From the NCBI GenBank assembly GCA_017607445.1, contig JAEVHH010000002.1, forward strand, positions 2,595,501-2,659,500: 64,000 nt of DNA, written 5' to 3'. The first letter of the stretch is position 1; each line of letters begins with the position of its first letter. A model generated the notes under the pieces. That model was not told the origin of the DNA, searched no databases, and worked only from the letters and a program-made list of their open reading frames with translations. The position numbers were made by a program, and so were the translations under genes. Shown here one piece after another: positions 24,860 to 37,026 of the stretch. The stretch comes from Histoplasma ohiense. Its lineage: Eukaryota; Ascomycota; Eurotiomycetes; Onygenales; Ajellomycetaceae.

Positions 24860-25866
24860 ATGGCAAACAAGCTCATATCAATCCTCGTCAGCGAGGTCAA
24901 TGACCTGATAGCATTTCTAGCGGAATTGGCCAAGTCAGGCACATACATATATCCCTTCCAGGTATGCGCATATATCCGTCATTTCAACGCCTAGGAAAGC
25001 AACCCAAACTCCCAACATATGCCAGCACGTCCTAATAGACAACACCAGGGAATCCTCTACCTAGCCTCCCATCGCTCCCTCCGGCAACCCCTAGTATCTA
25101 AACTCTCCAAAATAGTCTCCATCGGTATCCCCGTGACCACAATGATGTTCTTCTTTACCTACATCCCCCAGATGGCCGTCCTAGCTTTCACTAACGGGCC
25201 CCTGGCCCCATTCTCTGCGATCCTTCTCGTCCTCAGCGAAAGCTCCACAATTACAAACTTCCTCTCGCGTAGTTTCATTCTGCGAGATTCCCTCGTTGAC
25301 ACGTTCGATGGCACGCTGATTGCTCGTGGCGACACGGAGTTAGTCTGTCAGGGCCGCAAGGTCAAGGACCCCGCATCATCACTAGATCCAATATCACGGT
25401 TGGGAGATATGATTCGCAAACCGTTGGCGACGTTATCGTTGTCATCGCTGCTGAGGTCGCTTGTATATTTGCCGTTGAATATGATTCCAGTTGTGGGAAC
25501 GATGATGTACATCCTTTCTCAAGGGAAAAGATTCGGGCCGATCTCGCATGAAAGGTATTTTCAGTTGAAGGGGTGGGATTCGAGGAAGAAGCAAGCGTGG
25601 GTGGCAGCGCACAGTGCTGCGTATACAAGGTAAGAGACAGGATGCCCGTTGGAATTGACTAGACACTGCAATATACTAACTGGCGTCCATTTATTTTCCC
25701 CGCCGTGTATAGTTTCGGGGCGGCGGCATTTGCTCTGGAAATGGTCCCTTTTGCGTCTTTGGCATTTGCATATACAAACACAGTTGGTGCAGCATTATGG
25801 GCCTCTAATATGGAGAAATCGGTATATAAGCCTCCCACTCTGGAACAGCTGAAGAAATCAGAATAA
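24860..25866 (+). CDS. EI24/RRT8-like multipass membrane protein (outer spore wall/lipid-droplet family)
   Basis: Three exons, 24860-24961, 25049-25629 and 25713-25866, give 278 residues. The first exon encodes MANKLISILVSEVNDL and joins as YPFQ to GILYLASHRSLRQPL. Hydrophobic segments are seen at about 50-75 (VSIGIPVTTMMFFFTYIP), 78-100, 165-190 (LVYLPLNMIPVVGTMMYIL) and 230-262 (FALEMVPFASLAFAYTNTVG). The order of these helices, with a KRFGPISHERYFQLKGW loop, matches the fungal family that includes yeast Rrt8 and the Lds proteins, which have been linked to lipid droplets and outer spore wall assembly. The role in a filamentous fungus is inferred only. The terminal sequence PPTLEQLKKSE is charged and cytosolic-looking. 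Confidence 0.8.
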
Positions 25867-27039
25867 GGTATTTGTTGTGCTGTTTGTGTTTCTTTCTGAA
25901 AATAAAGCCTTCCCAGCAAAATTTTTCTTTAAAAATGATGTCTGGTAAATGTGTGATCGAAATGTTCGGCGGGTGGTATTTTGTGCCAAAGGAATAATAA
26001 TGTCACTGGGATTTTGGGGTATCATTTTGAATTTAAGATAAAACTTGCAGCGAAATGTTTCTTTTCCGAATTTTCGTATGTCGTTTGCCCGTCCAGCCCG
26101 CTTAGAACGAACGACCTGTCTTTCATTCAGAGTGCCGAAACAGATAATTTCGACTTTCTGGCTTCCAACATTAGGAGCATGGAGGCGTCTTCCCGTCATT
26201 GATAACTACTCTGCCGGTCAGTCTCACATACATATAACCCATTCCTGCTCAGCACCCGCAAGTACTGACTCTCAGCTCCACCAGCCACCATCCTGCTTTA
26301 CTCGCCCCTTCTGCCTTGTTCCATTGCGCATACCCAAAACGCTCTGTACGAAGAATCGCCATCCGGCAACTCTCCAATTTCAGAGAGTGTTGAGCTATTT
26401 ACGTAATGCCCACTAAAATGCAGGGATAACAGTTTAGCATACTAGTACTTGATAATTCTGTTCATTTGTATATGGTCTGAAAGAGGCCAGCTTCTCTGAG
26501 GAGAGACCCGCAATAATGGGAGCATACAGGCAAATATTCCATGCTCATTCTGAGCCGCCAATGTCATCATTGAGGAGTATTTTGAATAAAATCTGGAACT
26601 CCGGACTGTTGAGATATCACGGCGCAGCTCTTGCCATGATCCCCATTGATGCTTTGCGAAAATTTTCATTACCTTTAACCGTTCTTCTATGCTGACGAGC
26701 TACATAGCTGGTGACATAAACCACACTCTAAACACGGGGAAACGGCCTTGGAGGCGGAGCCAATATTCTATTTCCTGCAGGGTCTGGAATTTATCCATGA
26801 ATCTACCTTGGACTGTTGATGTCAGGACTTTGTATTCTCAGCAAAGAATGTTGTGAAATGTATTCTAACAAAGATATATTCCTGTGTCCCAATCTATCGC
26901 TTCGAGGGATCCAGAGAACAGTCAAGACGCTCTCGCCACTCATAGTCTTCATGCTCAAGTAACAATACTCCCTCCGAATCGTGCAGCCATAAAGAGTGAC
27001 AATATTCCCAAAACGAAAGTTTATGCATGACCCCATGCT
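25867..27039. other. Convergent 3' region
   Basis: Lies between the convergent ends of the RRT8-like and LysM genes. Open frames up to 123 codons on the plus strand (26045-26416) are Arg/Pro/Ser-rich without a recognisable domain. I see no repeat or RNA gene. Confidence 0.5.
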
Positions 27040-29991
27040 CTAGTCACCTCCATCCGCATCCTTATCCTTGACTTCCTCGCGCTTATCTTCCTCGTCCTTA
27101 CCTTCCTTGGACTTATCCTCGCCACCTTTATCTTCCTTCTCCTTATCCCCATTTTCCCCACCGTCTCCAATATTGGTGCTGCCCTCACATTTTCCAGAAT
27201 AGCAGACTGTAATGCCGCAATGTCGTGACGAAGAACCACAGAATCCTGATGTTGAGCAACTGCACAGAGCGTCAGTTTTCCGGCTAACCTCTTCTGACAA
27301 TCAACAGCACACACAAACTTGAAAATTGAATCTTGAATATGTGGTATATTCGGTCAAATAGCAGATTCCAAGGACTGGGCTATGTTGTTACTAACCACTC
27401 TCCAAATGCACTCCCCACACATGTCATGTTGCCACGATAATTTGGACCACAGGTCCCATCCGTGCTTACACCTCCGAGAGACGTATCACACGACCCTGAG
27501 TAGCAATTCGTGTAGCCTAAGAATGATTCCACTGTTAGATAACGCATCCACCCCTCGATATATATTGTATGCAAACATTTAAAGGTGGGAGCAAAACATC
27601 ACTTACCACACCAATCAGGGCCTGTACCGCAATATCCAGATACACTGCAGCAATCGCCAAATTTCGAGCCAGAACATGTCCTATTACCTGGGAATAGTGG
27701 GCCACAAGTTCCGTCAAAACTTATGTTTCCATCATCTTTCTCACAGGCGCCAGCCAAGCAATTTCCGACACCTAGTCACCATTAGAGAGCGAGAATGCAG
27801 AACCGTAAATGGATAGTTACCAGCTAATTACTTACCGCACCAGTCAGATCCAGTCCCGCAATACCCACTGGTGCTGCAACAGTCACCAAAACTGGATCCT
27901 GTGCATGAGATATTTAAGGAGCATTTCCCATCTACGCTAATGGCCATAGTAGCATTGTCAGGACGTCCTGTTTCCTTTGGTGGGACAGGTTTTGTGGGGG
28001 TTGGGCCCCCCGAGGTGGGATCATCCGCACTAGGAGCTGGTTCAGGGGTAGCAATGTCGTCCTGAGCACTATCGCTCGGGAAAGTGTTGCTGGGAGCCGT
28101 ACTGCTGGGAGCAGGGACTTCTGGCACCGGCTTAGTTGGCGAAGAATCAACGGGTGTAGAAGGAGCTGGGTTATTGGGCATAGTGTCCGTCGGAGTGACG
28201 TCTTCTGGATCTAAGTCATCGAGATCACAAGGCCCACAGCGATTGTTCGATTTACACTGAAAATAATGGCAGATTAATTAAAGGTAGTGGGAGTTTGGAG
28301 ATATTGAGCCTTACGCATCTAGCATATATACGTTAGTCGTTTAGACAGCTTTTTTTGCAACGAGTAAAGTAAACTCACGAGCCAAACTCTGAACCCTTAC
28401 ATACGGTCCCATATCCTTCCCCACAATTTCCATCTGTGGAAATTGGCTCTTTTTCAATCGGAGATATGCAGATCGCATGATCTGCCCACAAGTTGGAGCA
28501 AGTCCGATCCAGCTAAATTTTGAGCATTGATTAGCAACGCTGAGGAATGTGAACCATAAACTGTTGATTAAATCTACATTGAGGATTTAGTTGACACTCA
28601 CCCCCACATTAAAGCGCTTGATTTCATAGATTGAGATTCCCCTGGGACTTATGAATAAAAATCTTCACATATGGTTAACGCTAATCACACTTACAACTTC
28701 GCTGCAATCCTTCCGCACTATAATTTTATGATTAGCAAGCATTAATTTGACAATTCTATGAGGTATATAACTAACAGTATCACCTTCAACTACGTCGTAA
28801 TATTGGCCACAGTTTTCAATAGCCCCTGGGTGGGTTGGAAGTGCTGGGGTGGCTAGTGAGAACATTAGTTTTAAAATGTGTGATAAGAATTTGGATTAAA
28901 AACTTACAAGCTCCATCATAGACCCCATCTGCTCTTTTTGCAACAGGCGAAGGTAATTCACCTACTTCGGCAGCCGTAGGCTCCGTGCCGGGCGAATCCG
29001 AACATACTGCGTTAATTTTATTGAACTCGTCAACCAGGTACTCTGCAAATTTGCCGGGAGATAGGATAGGCGAAAGAAGCCTTTGTCTCCACATCTTCAT
29101 GAAACATTCACTACAAAACTACAATATAAAGTCAGACCCCCCAAGAGCCCAGTTGATGCAGAACATTCCGTCACTTACCAAATCCCTGCTATACATATTA
29201 GTCACAGATATCTCATCTGGATCAGCGGCAGCGTCTGCTTCTATGAGGACCTGGTCATCGCACTGGGATGGAGGATCATCGCCATAACATTGGTCCAAGA
29301 ACCATCTTGATATTGTCAGAGTTGCATACCGACTAAAGGATTCAGCACGAGGGCATACTTAGAATTTCCATCGCTTTCCCAACCCTGAGATTCCAGAAAA
29401 CACCAATTATTAAAGCTGTGCAGTGTTAGAATTGACTGGCAAACTTAAAACATAAACAGTCATACCTATCTTGCAAGCAAGCCATATCAAAGCCTGCAAT
29501 GTACTTCAAGGGGATTGTATAAGGCTCAATGAGATGGTCGTCAATATTGATGCGGTCTCCTGCACATTGAGCTTCCACGTCGGAGAGCCATGTTGAAAGA
29601 GTCTCCGAGCATTCTGCTGTGCACAACGCCGTTACATTATCCCTAAACCAGACTATCAAATTATCATCCATCAGTACAGGCATTTCGACCGTGGATAAGA
29701 GAAGGAAGAGACATATTGGAAGGGCGAATACAATCATCATCGGCACCATTGGCAACTCGGGCGATATTGATAGCATCACAATCGATGGTTTGGTTCCTTT
29801 GCAATTATTAGCAACATGTTCAATAAACAGGGGGTTTAACTGGTCAAGTCATACAGAGCTGCTAAACATCCATCTGATATCCCAATGGCTGTACCAATAG
29901 CAGTATCCTCATATTTAGCGTATAAGTTGAATTCAGCTGTTGCCAGTTGAACGAATACCAAACTAAATAACAGCAATACAAACGACTCCAT
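27040..29991 (-). CDS. Secreted LysM protein with four type-1 (hevein) chitin-binding modules; 15 exons
   Basis: Exons: 29991-29855, 29796-29732, 29652-29466, 29415-29359, 29305-29179, 29118-28908, 28852-28776, 28717-28695, 28641-28602, 28512-28379, 28318-28315, 28256-27836, 27771-27607, 27516-27396, 27259-27040; together 662 residues in one frame. Signal peptide 1-19 (MESFVLLLFSLVFVQLATA). The N-terminal LysM-family region ends in MWRQRLLSPILSPG (about 265 upstream residues in all). The clear LysM motif YYDVVEGDT/CGRIAAKLGIS/CSNLW spans about 279-320. Type-1 chitin-binding modules follow: CKGSEFGSCCKSNNRCG (shortened), GSSFGDCCSTSGYCGTGSDW, GSKFGDCCSVSGYCGTGPDW and GSAFGECCSTSGFCGSSSRH, separated by a Pro/Thr/Ser linker at 365-430. 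The protein ends in a Lys/Glu/Asp-rich tail of about 40 residues. Such proteins bind chitin outside the cell. The 4-nt exon is required to keep frame and to supply the CC pair of module 1. Confidence 0.85.
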
Positions 29992-30906
29992 GTCTGTTGC
30001 AAGGACAGCACAAAGGAAGAGTTCGCGGTAAGGAAAATTGATATGCTGCCAGTAGTTTTAAAAGGAGGGATAAAATGAGGATGTAACAATTCAATCGGTT
30101 AACGGAACAGCCGTTGCTATTATATATTTTCCCGTTGAAAATGAACTATTCCGTAGGATAGAACGAAGGAGGGAAAGAAAACGAAAACAAACAGAAATTG
30201 AAGCAGAGAAAAATAAACAAAACAGAGAATACTCTGCATGTTGTATAATGGAATGAGCAGCCCAGAAGCGTGGCCGAGAGGAAGCGGCAATCCAGTCCTG
30301 CAGCTGCTGAGATAGTAGGCCCATTGCGTATGGCCGTACGGAGTATCCCGTTGCGAAGATAAATATATGAGGACTCATTTCTCTTTTGATATGAGTTTGT
30401 ACACCTGCATGTTGAGCTTGTTAATGTCTTAAACTGAAAGGTGTGATCAGGAGTTATGCGTACAGAACATGTATATATCGGCCACACCTCAGTTGCAAAT
30501 CTCAAGAGTTAACACTCAGATACAGGACAAACAGCCACTTATGCCACCCGACGAACCTCCCGAAGCAATGGAGGTGACAGAAGGAGGTCTGTTCCATGTG
30601 TTAAAAAGGAGAAGGATTTACCGGGCTTGGATGGTTGGCTAGGTATCTGCGTCACGCAAAAATATATTTCCGCCAACTTCTCAACTTGAATTTTGCACGT
30701 TTTCGAGTTGAAATTCGAGTTGAAAATGAAATTTCTATTTGTTATTTCCTTTCGTTACACATAACTATCTGCTTTATCTCTTCAAGGAACCTAATTAGAA
30801 CTTAATATCATCGCAGCTCTATACTGGTCGACCCATCACCATCATAAATTCATTACATATCCCACCCTTATTTCAGAGTATATATCCATATATAGCAATG
30901 AGTCTC
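29992..30906. other. Upstream region of the LysM gene
   Basis: Tandem minus-strand interval between the phosphatase stop and the LysM gene start. Only T-rich/A-rich frames without product-like sequence were seen. It should carry the LysM promoter and the phosphatase 3' UTR. Confidence 0.5.
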
Positions 30907-31888
30907 TCAGGGCTGGAATTCCCTTGCTCTATTAGAACCCCTCAAATTCGCACGGATGGTCTCAATATCTTCACTGGTAAAACCCAACTTGTTCCGAAGA
31001 TAACCCTCTGCACCATTCTCAAATCCCTCTTCCACGAATCCTAGGAACTGCACCATCGTCTCATACATTATCCCCCCAGCGACTAGAATACCCCGAGTCG
31101 TCGACTCATCAAGATCTTTCTTACCAAGTAGTGAACCATACAGAACTTCCCTTACAGGCTCGAAACCCACTCGAGTTAGCACGTAATCGTCAACGATTAT
31201 ATCCGGCGAATAGCCGGCAATACGAAGGATGAGGGCAGCTAAGACTCCTGTCCTATCCTTGCCAGCTGCACGATTGGAGAACAGGTATAGTTAGAAAGGG
31301 CGAATGCCAAAGGCTCATAAACCAATCTCCAAAGAAAACTCAAGGGGAAAGAGAAATTTCTTTACCTGTACAATGGAAAAAGAAGGGCTCCTTCGGGAAG
31401 TCCCGTATATGCTCAAAAACAGCTCGGTAGATAGGCACATGAGTGACCAAAATATTTTGATACATCTTAAGCATGGTTGCTGCAGGGTCGCCCACGGCAT
31501 AATCAGCCCAATTAAAACGCACTGTGTCCTGCGCTGTTGGCAGCCAGTGAATTTGCACACCCTCGATTTCGGGCGATGGGAACCTGTCCCGTTCTGCCGC
31601 AGTTCTCAAATCGAAGACCTTTTTCACTCCCAAGCCAGTTGTAAGTTTGACCTTGCCTTCTTCCTCGAGAAAAGCGAGCATTCCAGAGCGGAAGATGTAA
31701 TTCTGCTTCAGGGATGTTAGCGTGGTATGGGGATAGCTAAGATCCCTAAAGTTAAAAAGACCAGGAACAGAAATGAATGGAGGACCGGCAAGAATATGAG
31801 AGACGACATCGGCCGATATGGGGTTTAGAACATCGGTTTCGACGACATCGCGGAGGACGTAGGTTGGAACCTGGACGCTGGAACCCAT
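30907..31888 (-). CDS. IphP-type tyrosine/serine protein phosphatase (Y_phosphatase3 family)
   Basis: Two exons, 31888-31366 and 31265-30907, encode 293 residues. The N-terminal signature GLFNFRDLSYP is typical of the family; the middle has YIFRSGMLAFL and VFDLRTAAER. The catalytic P-loop is created exactly at the intron: HCT joins AGKDRTG to give the CX5R motif HCTAGKDRTG, with Cys nucleophile and Arg. The general fold places it with bacterial IphP/PtpB-like and fungal dual-specificity phosphatases; the substrate cannot be told from sequence. The start was set at MGSSVQVPTY, because the frame upstream of it has only a TTG and no other ATG. The C-terminal half (ILVAGGIMYETMVQFLGFVE) is helical, as usual for the family. 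Confidence 0.9.
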
Positions 31889-33093
31889 GTTGAACTCGCT
31901 TACCGTATTTGTTTCCGATACGTTCGCAATTACGGTCTTTCTTTCAACCCATAAATTAGCCAAATGCGGGAATTATGTGTGCTTTGAGAAACCAGAACAT
32001 TTAATCCTTCAGCCTTAAAGTGAACAGCCGCCGCGTCGTCCCGGAAAGTTATTGTCGAAGCCCCTCATCATGATCCTGGACTGCACGCTAACAGGCAACT
32101 GCAGATGAACTGATGTCTGGCCAATCACACGCCAACTCCTTGGTCTGGTGAGATGCGAGATGCGTAAAAAGGCCAAGCGCACTTTTTCCAGCGCCGTATT
32201 CAGCGTCCTTGGTGGACCAAACTCTGCGAACAAAATGAAACAACAGGAAGAATTCTCTTTGAAATCAAGTGGTTTTATTTGCTTCCTCATCTGATATATC
32301 GTACCTTCCAAAGTAAAGTACGTAGAATATCTAGTGAAAATTTCAACCTGTATCGTGATACTGAGAAATGTAACTCCTTCTTTCTCTTCGTATTTCTCAA
32401 GCATTTCATCGGCGAATCATAAACAACCAAAAGAGAAGAAGAAGGGGGTGGGATTTGTTGCATGTTAAGGACAAACCATGTACATGAGAAATATCGTATA
32501 AGGTATGAGAGAATCGAAAAGAGGAAAGTTGACATAAAAGACAGTAAGGGAGACTATTCTCGAAGGTTCAATCGGGGTAGCTAACAAAGGAAAATCAATC
32601 GAAGGAAAAAAATAACGTAAAAGAAAATAAAAATAGGATGAGGGAAACAAGGGGAAGAATGTTAATATATATAACGTTGAGAAGTGAAATAGGTTAGGTT
32701 AGTTAAAAGAGGGGGCGAGTTCGTCATCATCGCCCAACATACCAAGTATACATGATTGGTGCGGGACATATTAATTGTGTGTGAATAAAAAGTCGAAGTA
32801 ACACAGAAAGGGTGAATCGGCAGTTGGACAAAAGGCATAAAAATGTAACTCCAACAAACCAACTGCGAATGGACCGCCAGACCTGCTTGCAAGAACCAAC
32901 CATACAAATTGGGAGAAGGTAAATAAGAAAACATTAGGAAAGAAATAGGCTGCAAAAAGGAACGGAAACGGTCGTGTTATACACGCCATGGTCGGATGTC
33001 AGGAAGACCGCCTATCCTAACGATTAAATTTCCAGCTGCTGGAAATAGGACGAAAGAGAGGGAGGAGGGATAATAGGCGGCACAGTTAGTTAG
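31889..33093. other. Region between the SLMAP-type gene and the phosphatase gene
   Basis: Holds the phosphatase promoter and the 3' UTR of the FHA gene. Frames up to 129 codons are T/F-rich read-through of AT-rich DNA, without recognisable domains. Nothing else seen. Confidence 0.5.
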
Positions 33094-35439
33094 TCATTTA
33101 TCCCCTCTCTGCCAGCCGTTTAAATACGCCATGATTCCCACACCTAAAAGGACTACACCGAGCATCGAAGCGTACGGCGCACTGTGGTCCAGCATGTTTT
33201 TATGACGCTGTTTCACAAACGCCCCATATACCTCCTTGCTTGCTTGATCGAGATGGTGTGATGTTGAGCTAGTGTTTTGTGGGCCTTTTGCTTGAGCCAG
33301 CCTCTCGTTCAAGATATCAACCAGGGTATCACCTTCAGTGTGAGTATCATCCAAACCGATTTTGATGGCTTCCGATGATGAACTAGCGGAGGTTTCAGTT
33401 TGGGTCCTTCGAATCTGTTCGATCATTTCACCAAGGGATTTGCGGCTCTCAAAAGCCTCGTTTTCAGCTTTCTCTGCAGACTGTTTATACTTGGCCACTT
33501 GTTTCCTCATTTCGTCCATTTCTGCAATCATGCTATCGAGGCGCTGTTGGAGCTGCTGAGAAATTGCATCGGACGACATCTTGCTCTGCTGAGGCAGGGT
33601 CGAATCAGAAGATAGGTTTGACTCTTCCGGTTCTGAAGGTTCGACAAGAGATACCTCTTCAACTACTACAGTGGTGCCGTTCTCTGATGTAGAGTGCGGT
33701 TCACAGACTGTCACTACTTCCGAATCTGCTTTTTGTTCAGGAACACTTCCCTCAAGGTTTCGTGCTCGTTCCTCCGCCTGTTCTCTGGCTGCACGCTCCG
33801 TCAAGAGTAGATTTTCTAGCTCTTTAACTCGAGCACCCTGTGCATCAAGGTCTTTCTTAGCTGACGCCAACGCTTCAATAAGTGATAGTATCTGGCTTGA
33901 TTCCCGATTTGCTGACGAATGAATGGGAGCCTTGGGTTTCTCCGTGTCAGATCGTTTCAAACTCGATTGTGGCATAGAATCCGAGTTGGTACGAGGCGGA
34001 GCATCAGGCTTCTCTGGTAAGGGTTGTTGTGGTGGGGGGGCTGGTGGGTCTGAAAATCTGGATATCTGATCCACTTTTGGCATCTTGGGGCGTCCGTTCA
34101 CTAAACGCCCACCACCATGACTCTCGGTGGGAGAATGTTTTGCCCGTTCTTTTTCTAAGATATCATGGGAGACCAAATGACTTAAAAAGTTGTTGGTTTG
34201 GTTGAGATCGTGAGCCTGTTGTTTTGCTTGTTTCATCTCAGACTGGGAGGAGCAAATGCATGTCAGCACCGTTCAAATTCCGTAAGGGACGCATCTAATA
34301 CATACCGATAGCCGTTTCACCACCTGCTCGATAGAGATGGGGGAGAGCCAGTAGTTCATTTGTCGTTGTTGGTGTAAAATGCCCACATGGTTTCCAGCCG
34401 CGCTTTGGTTGCTGCGATTACTACCAACAGAAGCAGCGCTCCCAGGTCTGCCACGCATGTGCGAAAGAGGTAGGCTGAGATGTGAAGGAAGAAGCCCACC
34501 GCCAGCAGTCGGGTCAATGTCGCCAAAGCTCAAATCCAAGATGTTCATATTCGGGCCATAAATTCCAGCATGCTCTACTTTCGCCGAAACTTTATGGTGG
34601 ACAATAGATTTCTGGTCTTCACTCACAATATCAATCCCAAGCTCAAGCGTGTCATGTTCTCGAAGTTCGTGTGGTTCGGAATCGCGATTCTCCGGAGATA
34701 AACGTTGCCCATTGACGAACGTTCCATTGGATGATTTCACATCTCTTATCCAAATTTTCCCAGCCCGGTCAGCCCAAACTTCTGCATGCTGTCGTGAGAG
34801 CACTTTTGAATCAAAATAACCATTCACCGGCGTGGGAACCGTTTTCGCGTTAGTTTGTCTTCCAACACGGAGTACTTCGGGGAAATAGGGAACCGTTATC
34901 TGCTTTCTTTCAAATGTCCCGTTTACTGGCAATAACGTCAGGATCGCCGGAGGGTCACTGGGTAAGGCGCCATTGGTGAGTCGGCTACCATTTTGTTGCT
35001 GGTTTTGGAGCGCATGTTGAGATGGGGCAACTGGGGTCGGTTGATGAAGAGCAGACATAGTGGATGATGCCGAGGTCCCAGACGGCGTTATGGACACAGG
35101 TTGAGATCTTGCATTCGTCACCCCCGACACGGGTTCAGCCTTCGAGTTAGACCAACTATATTTGTATGGCTTTTTCTTAGATGCCGCAGATCCCGACTCG
35201 TTGGATGCGTGGTTAGCATTACTGTGTTGCGAATTCTCGATTATAGTAGATGTTGAAGACGAGTTTGAATTCAGTGACGATGAAGAGTTTGCTCGTTGGA
35301 CACTTTTCCGAGGCATAAACATTCGTAGTCCTTCGTCTGAGTTCGAAGGGGTAAGCGTTCCTTGTCCACCATCAACGGCAGGATGCCACCCCAAACGAGG
35401 CCCAGATTGCACACTTGGTGGAGACGCCACAGCAGTCAT
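33094..35439 (-). CDS. FHA-domain, coiled-coil, tail-anchored protein; SLMAP homologue (PRO45/HAM-4/Far9-Vps64 family)
   Basis: Two exons, 35439-34306 and 34242-33094, encode 760 residues. A Ser/Asn-rich N-terminus precedes an FHA domain at about 185-290 with the expected phosphothreonine-binding residues: VLRVGRQTN, LSRQHAEVW and RDVKSSNGTFVNGQRL. A segment around QMNYWLSPISIEQVVKRL and a coiled coil with an AREQAEERARNLEG region follow. The C-terminus is a single hydrophobic helix (SMLGVVLLGVGIMAYLNGW) with a short charged end: a tail anchor for ER/nuclear-envelope membranes. This architecture is that of the SLMAP subunit of the STRIPAK phosphatase complex, which in Sordaria and Neurospora (PRO45, HAM-4) is needed for hyphal fusion and fruiting-body development. 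The role here is inferred from architecture. Confidence 0.9.
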
Positions 35440-36372
35440 GGATAAGGATAAGGCAGCGGATCCGGATGCAGCAATCCTCGTTCAAATGGGTCAATCGCAG
35501 CAGACTGACTAAACTGCTCCTGATCAGAAGAATCTGTGTCGACTATGCGAGACACACAGGTGGCTCGAAAATACGTAGAGTGTTCCAACTAGCATAGGGG
35601 ACCCTTTGGCAATGCGCGGATATGGGATATGAAAAGGGGGGTGTGTGTGTTTCGCTTGAGGACCGTAAACCTTGAAGGATGGATAGATAGATGTAGGATC
35701 GTCGTAAGCTCGTGCTCAAATTTTTTGTTTTTTAAAAAAAGTCGGCCCTGAACTTAAAAAGGAACAGATACAGCACCAAGGGAAGGGCTAAAAGACAATT
35801 GCTAGGTCATGGAAAATTGAACATGTCAAACACTACACTCACAAGCCTAGCAAATTGTGATAGGGCCTAGGTCGTGAAAGGTCTGGGCAGGCGACTGGTC
35901 TCGCGAGATGTTCCAAGATGGGGCTCGGCGGCAACAGCATCCACAACAGCAGCAAACAGAGAAGAAGATGGGGTCAAGAGATGGCTAACTCTATGGTAAC
36001 CAAAGAAGCTCGCAAGAAACTATCACAGCACCGGGTCCAAGGCAGCTGGAACGCAATGTTGGCCAGTGAGGAGATGGACAGCAGAAGAATCATCCCAAGA
36101 AAGGGTCAAGTGTACGAGATGTCACGTGAAGGATGGGCCGGCTTGTGGATAAGCGAAATTAGCCTAAAAGAGGTTAGTCTCTCCTGAACTGGGAGCCATT
36201 GCGCGCTTAGTCAGATTTCATGGCCCGTAAACTTTGGGGAAGCTCAGGGCAAACCAAAACCGAAACGGCTATTTGAAGCTTCTTGTTCAGATCCTCCACC
36301 TCCCTTGCGTGCGCTCTGCGGAAAAATTCCCACTTTGTTCAAAAGAAAGTCGTATTTTGTCATCCGACAACA
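35440..36372. promoter_or_regulatory. Head-to-head promoter of the SLMAP-type gene and MGR2
   Basis: A 933-bp divergent interval. It contains a GT tract near 35640-35650 and an A/T tract near 35720. No recognisable gene lies within it; the short frames show no known product. Confidence 0.5.
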
Positions 36373-37026
36373 ATGCCGCCAGTGGTGCCTGCAAGTGGTG
36401 GGGGTGGCATGCATGCTCCCTCGACCTTTGACAAGTGTCAGTCTCCCACTGCTCCATCCAAGTTAACCATTGAGATCTAGAATTTTGCTGACTGATCTAT
36501 CGAAATAGTTAAAATGGGGGCAATGATGGGCGGATGTATGTTCCTTCTTCTGTTCTGCGACTCCTCCTGAATTTTTGGTCTTGCTTTGCTTTGCGAGTCT
36601 TCCATATTAACGGCTTACAGCGGTTGGTCTCATTATGGGGTTCATCATGGGTGAGAATCACGGATTACCGCACAAAATAGAAGAAATTAGGTGTGATTGA
36701 CAACTCCGTCAGGAACTGTTGCGATATTTCAATACGGTGCCGGACCGAACGGCGTGATGCGCACCCTGGGCAAATATATGGTCGGTTCGGGCGCAACTTT
36801 CGGGTATTTCAATTTTTCTTATTCGTACCCGCTGATATCTCGACCCTTTCCAAGGAGGAATTTTTTTTCTGATGAGGCACGTCTAACAAAATTTAGATTT
36901 TTTATGTCGATTGGAAGCGTTATCCGAACAGAAGGACACCCCAACTCCTACCAAGCGTGGGCTAGAGCTCGAGGAGCTCCCATGATGATTCCCCGACAGT
37001 ACCACACCCGCCCACGACACGATTAG
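36373..37026 (+). CDS. MGR2: Mgr2/Romo1-type TIM23 complex subunit
   Basis: Five exons, 36373-36436, 36509-36535, 36621-36650, 36713-36803 and 36897-37026, give 113 residues; two internal exons are only 27 and 30 nt. Product: MPPVVPASGG at the start, then FDKFKMGAMMGGSVGLIMGF, MGTVAIFQYGAGPNGVMRTL, and GKYMVGSGATFGFFMSIGSV with two Gly-rich transmembrane hairpin helices, ending in a basic tail (RQYHTRPRHD). The GxxxG-rich pair and the FQYGAGPNGVMRTLGKYM segment are diagnostic of Mgr2 (Romo1 in animals), a lateral gatekeeper of the inner-membrane TIM23 translocase. Length agrees with fungal homologues. Exon borders were fixed by frame and family sequence; the first donor is GTCAGT. Confidence 0.93.

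Noticed and set aside
26045..26416. 123-codon plus-strand frame
   Set aside because: Arg/Pro/Ser-rich, lies in a convergent 3' region, no recognisable product.
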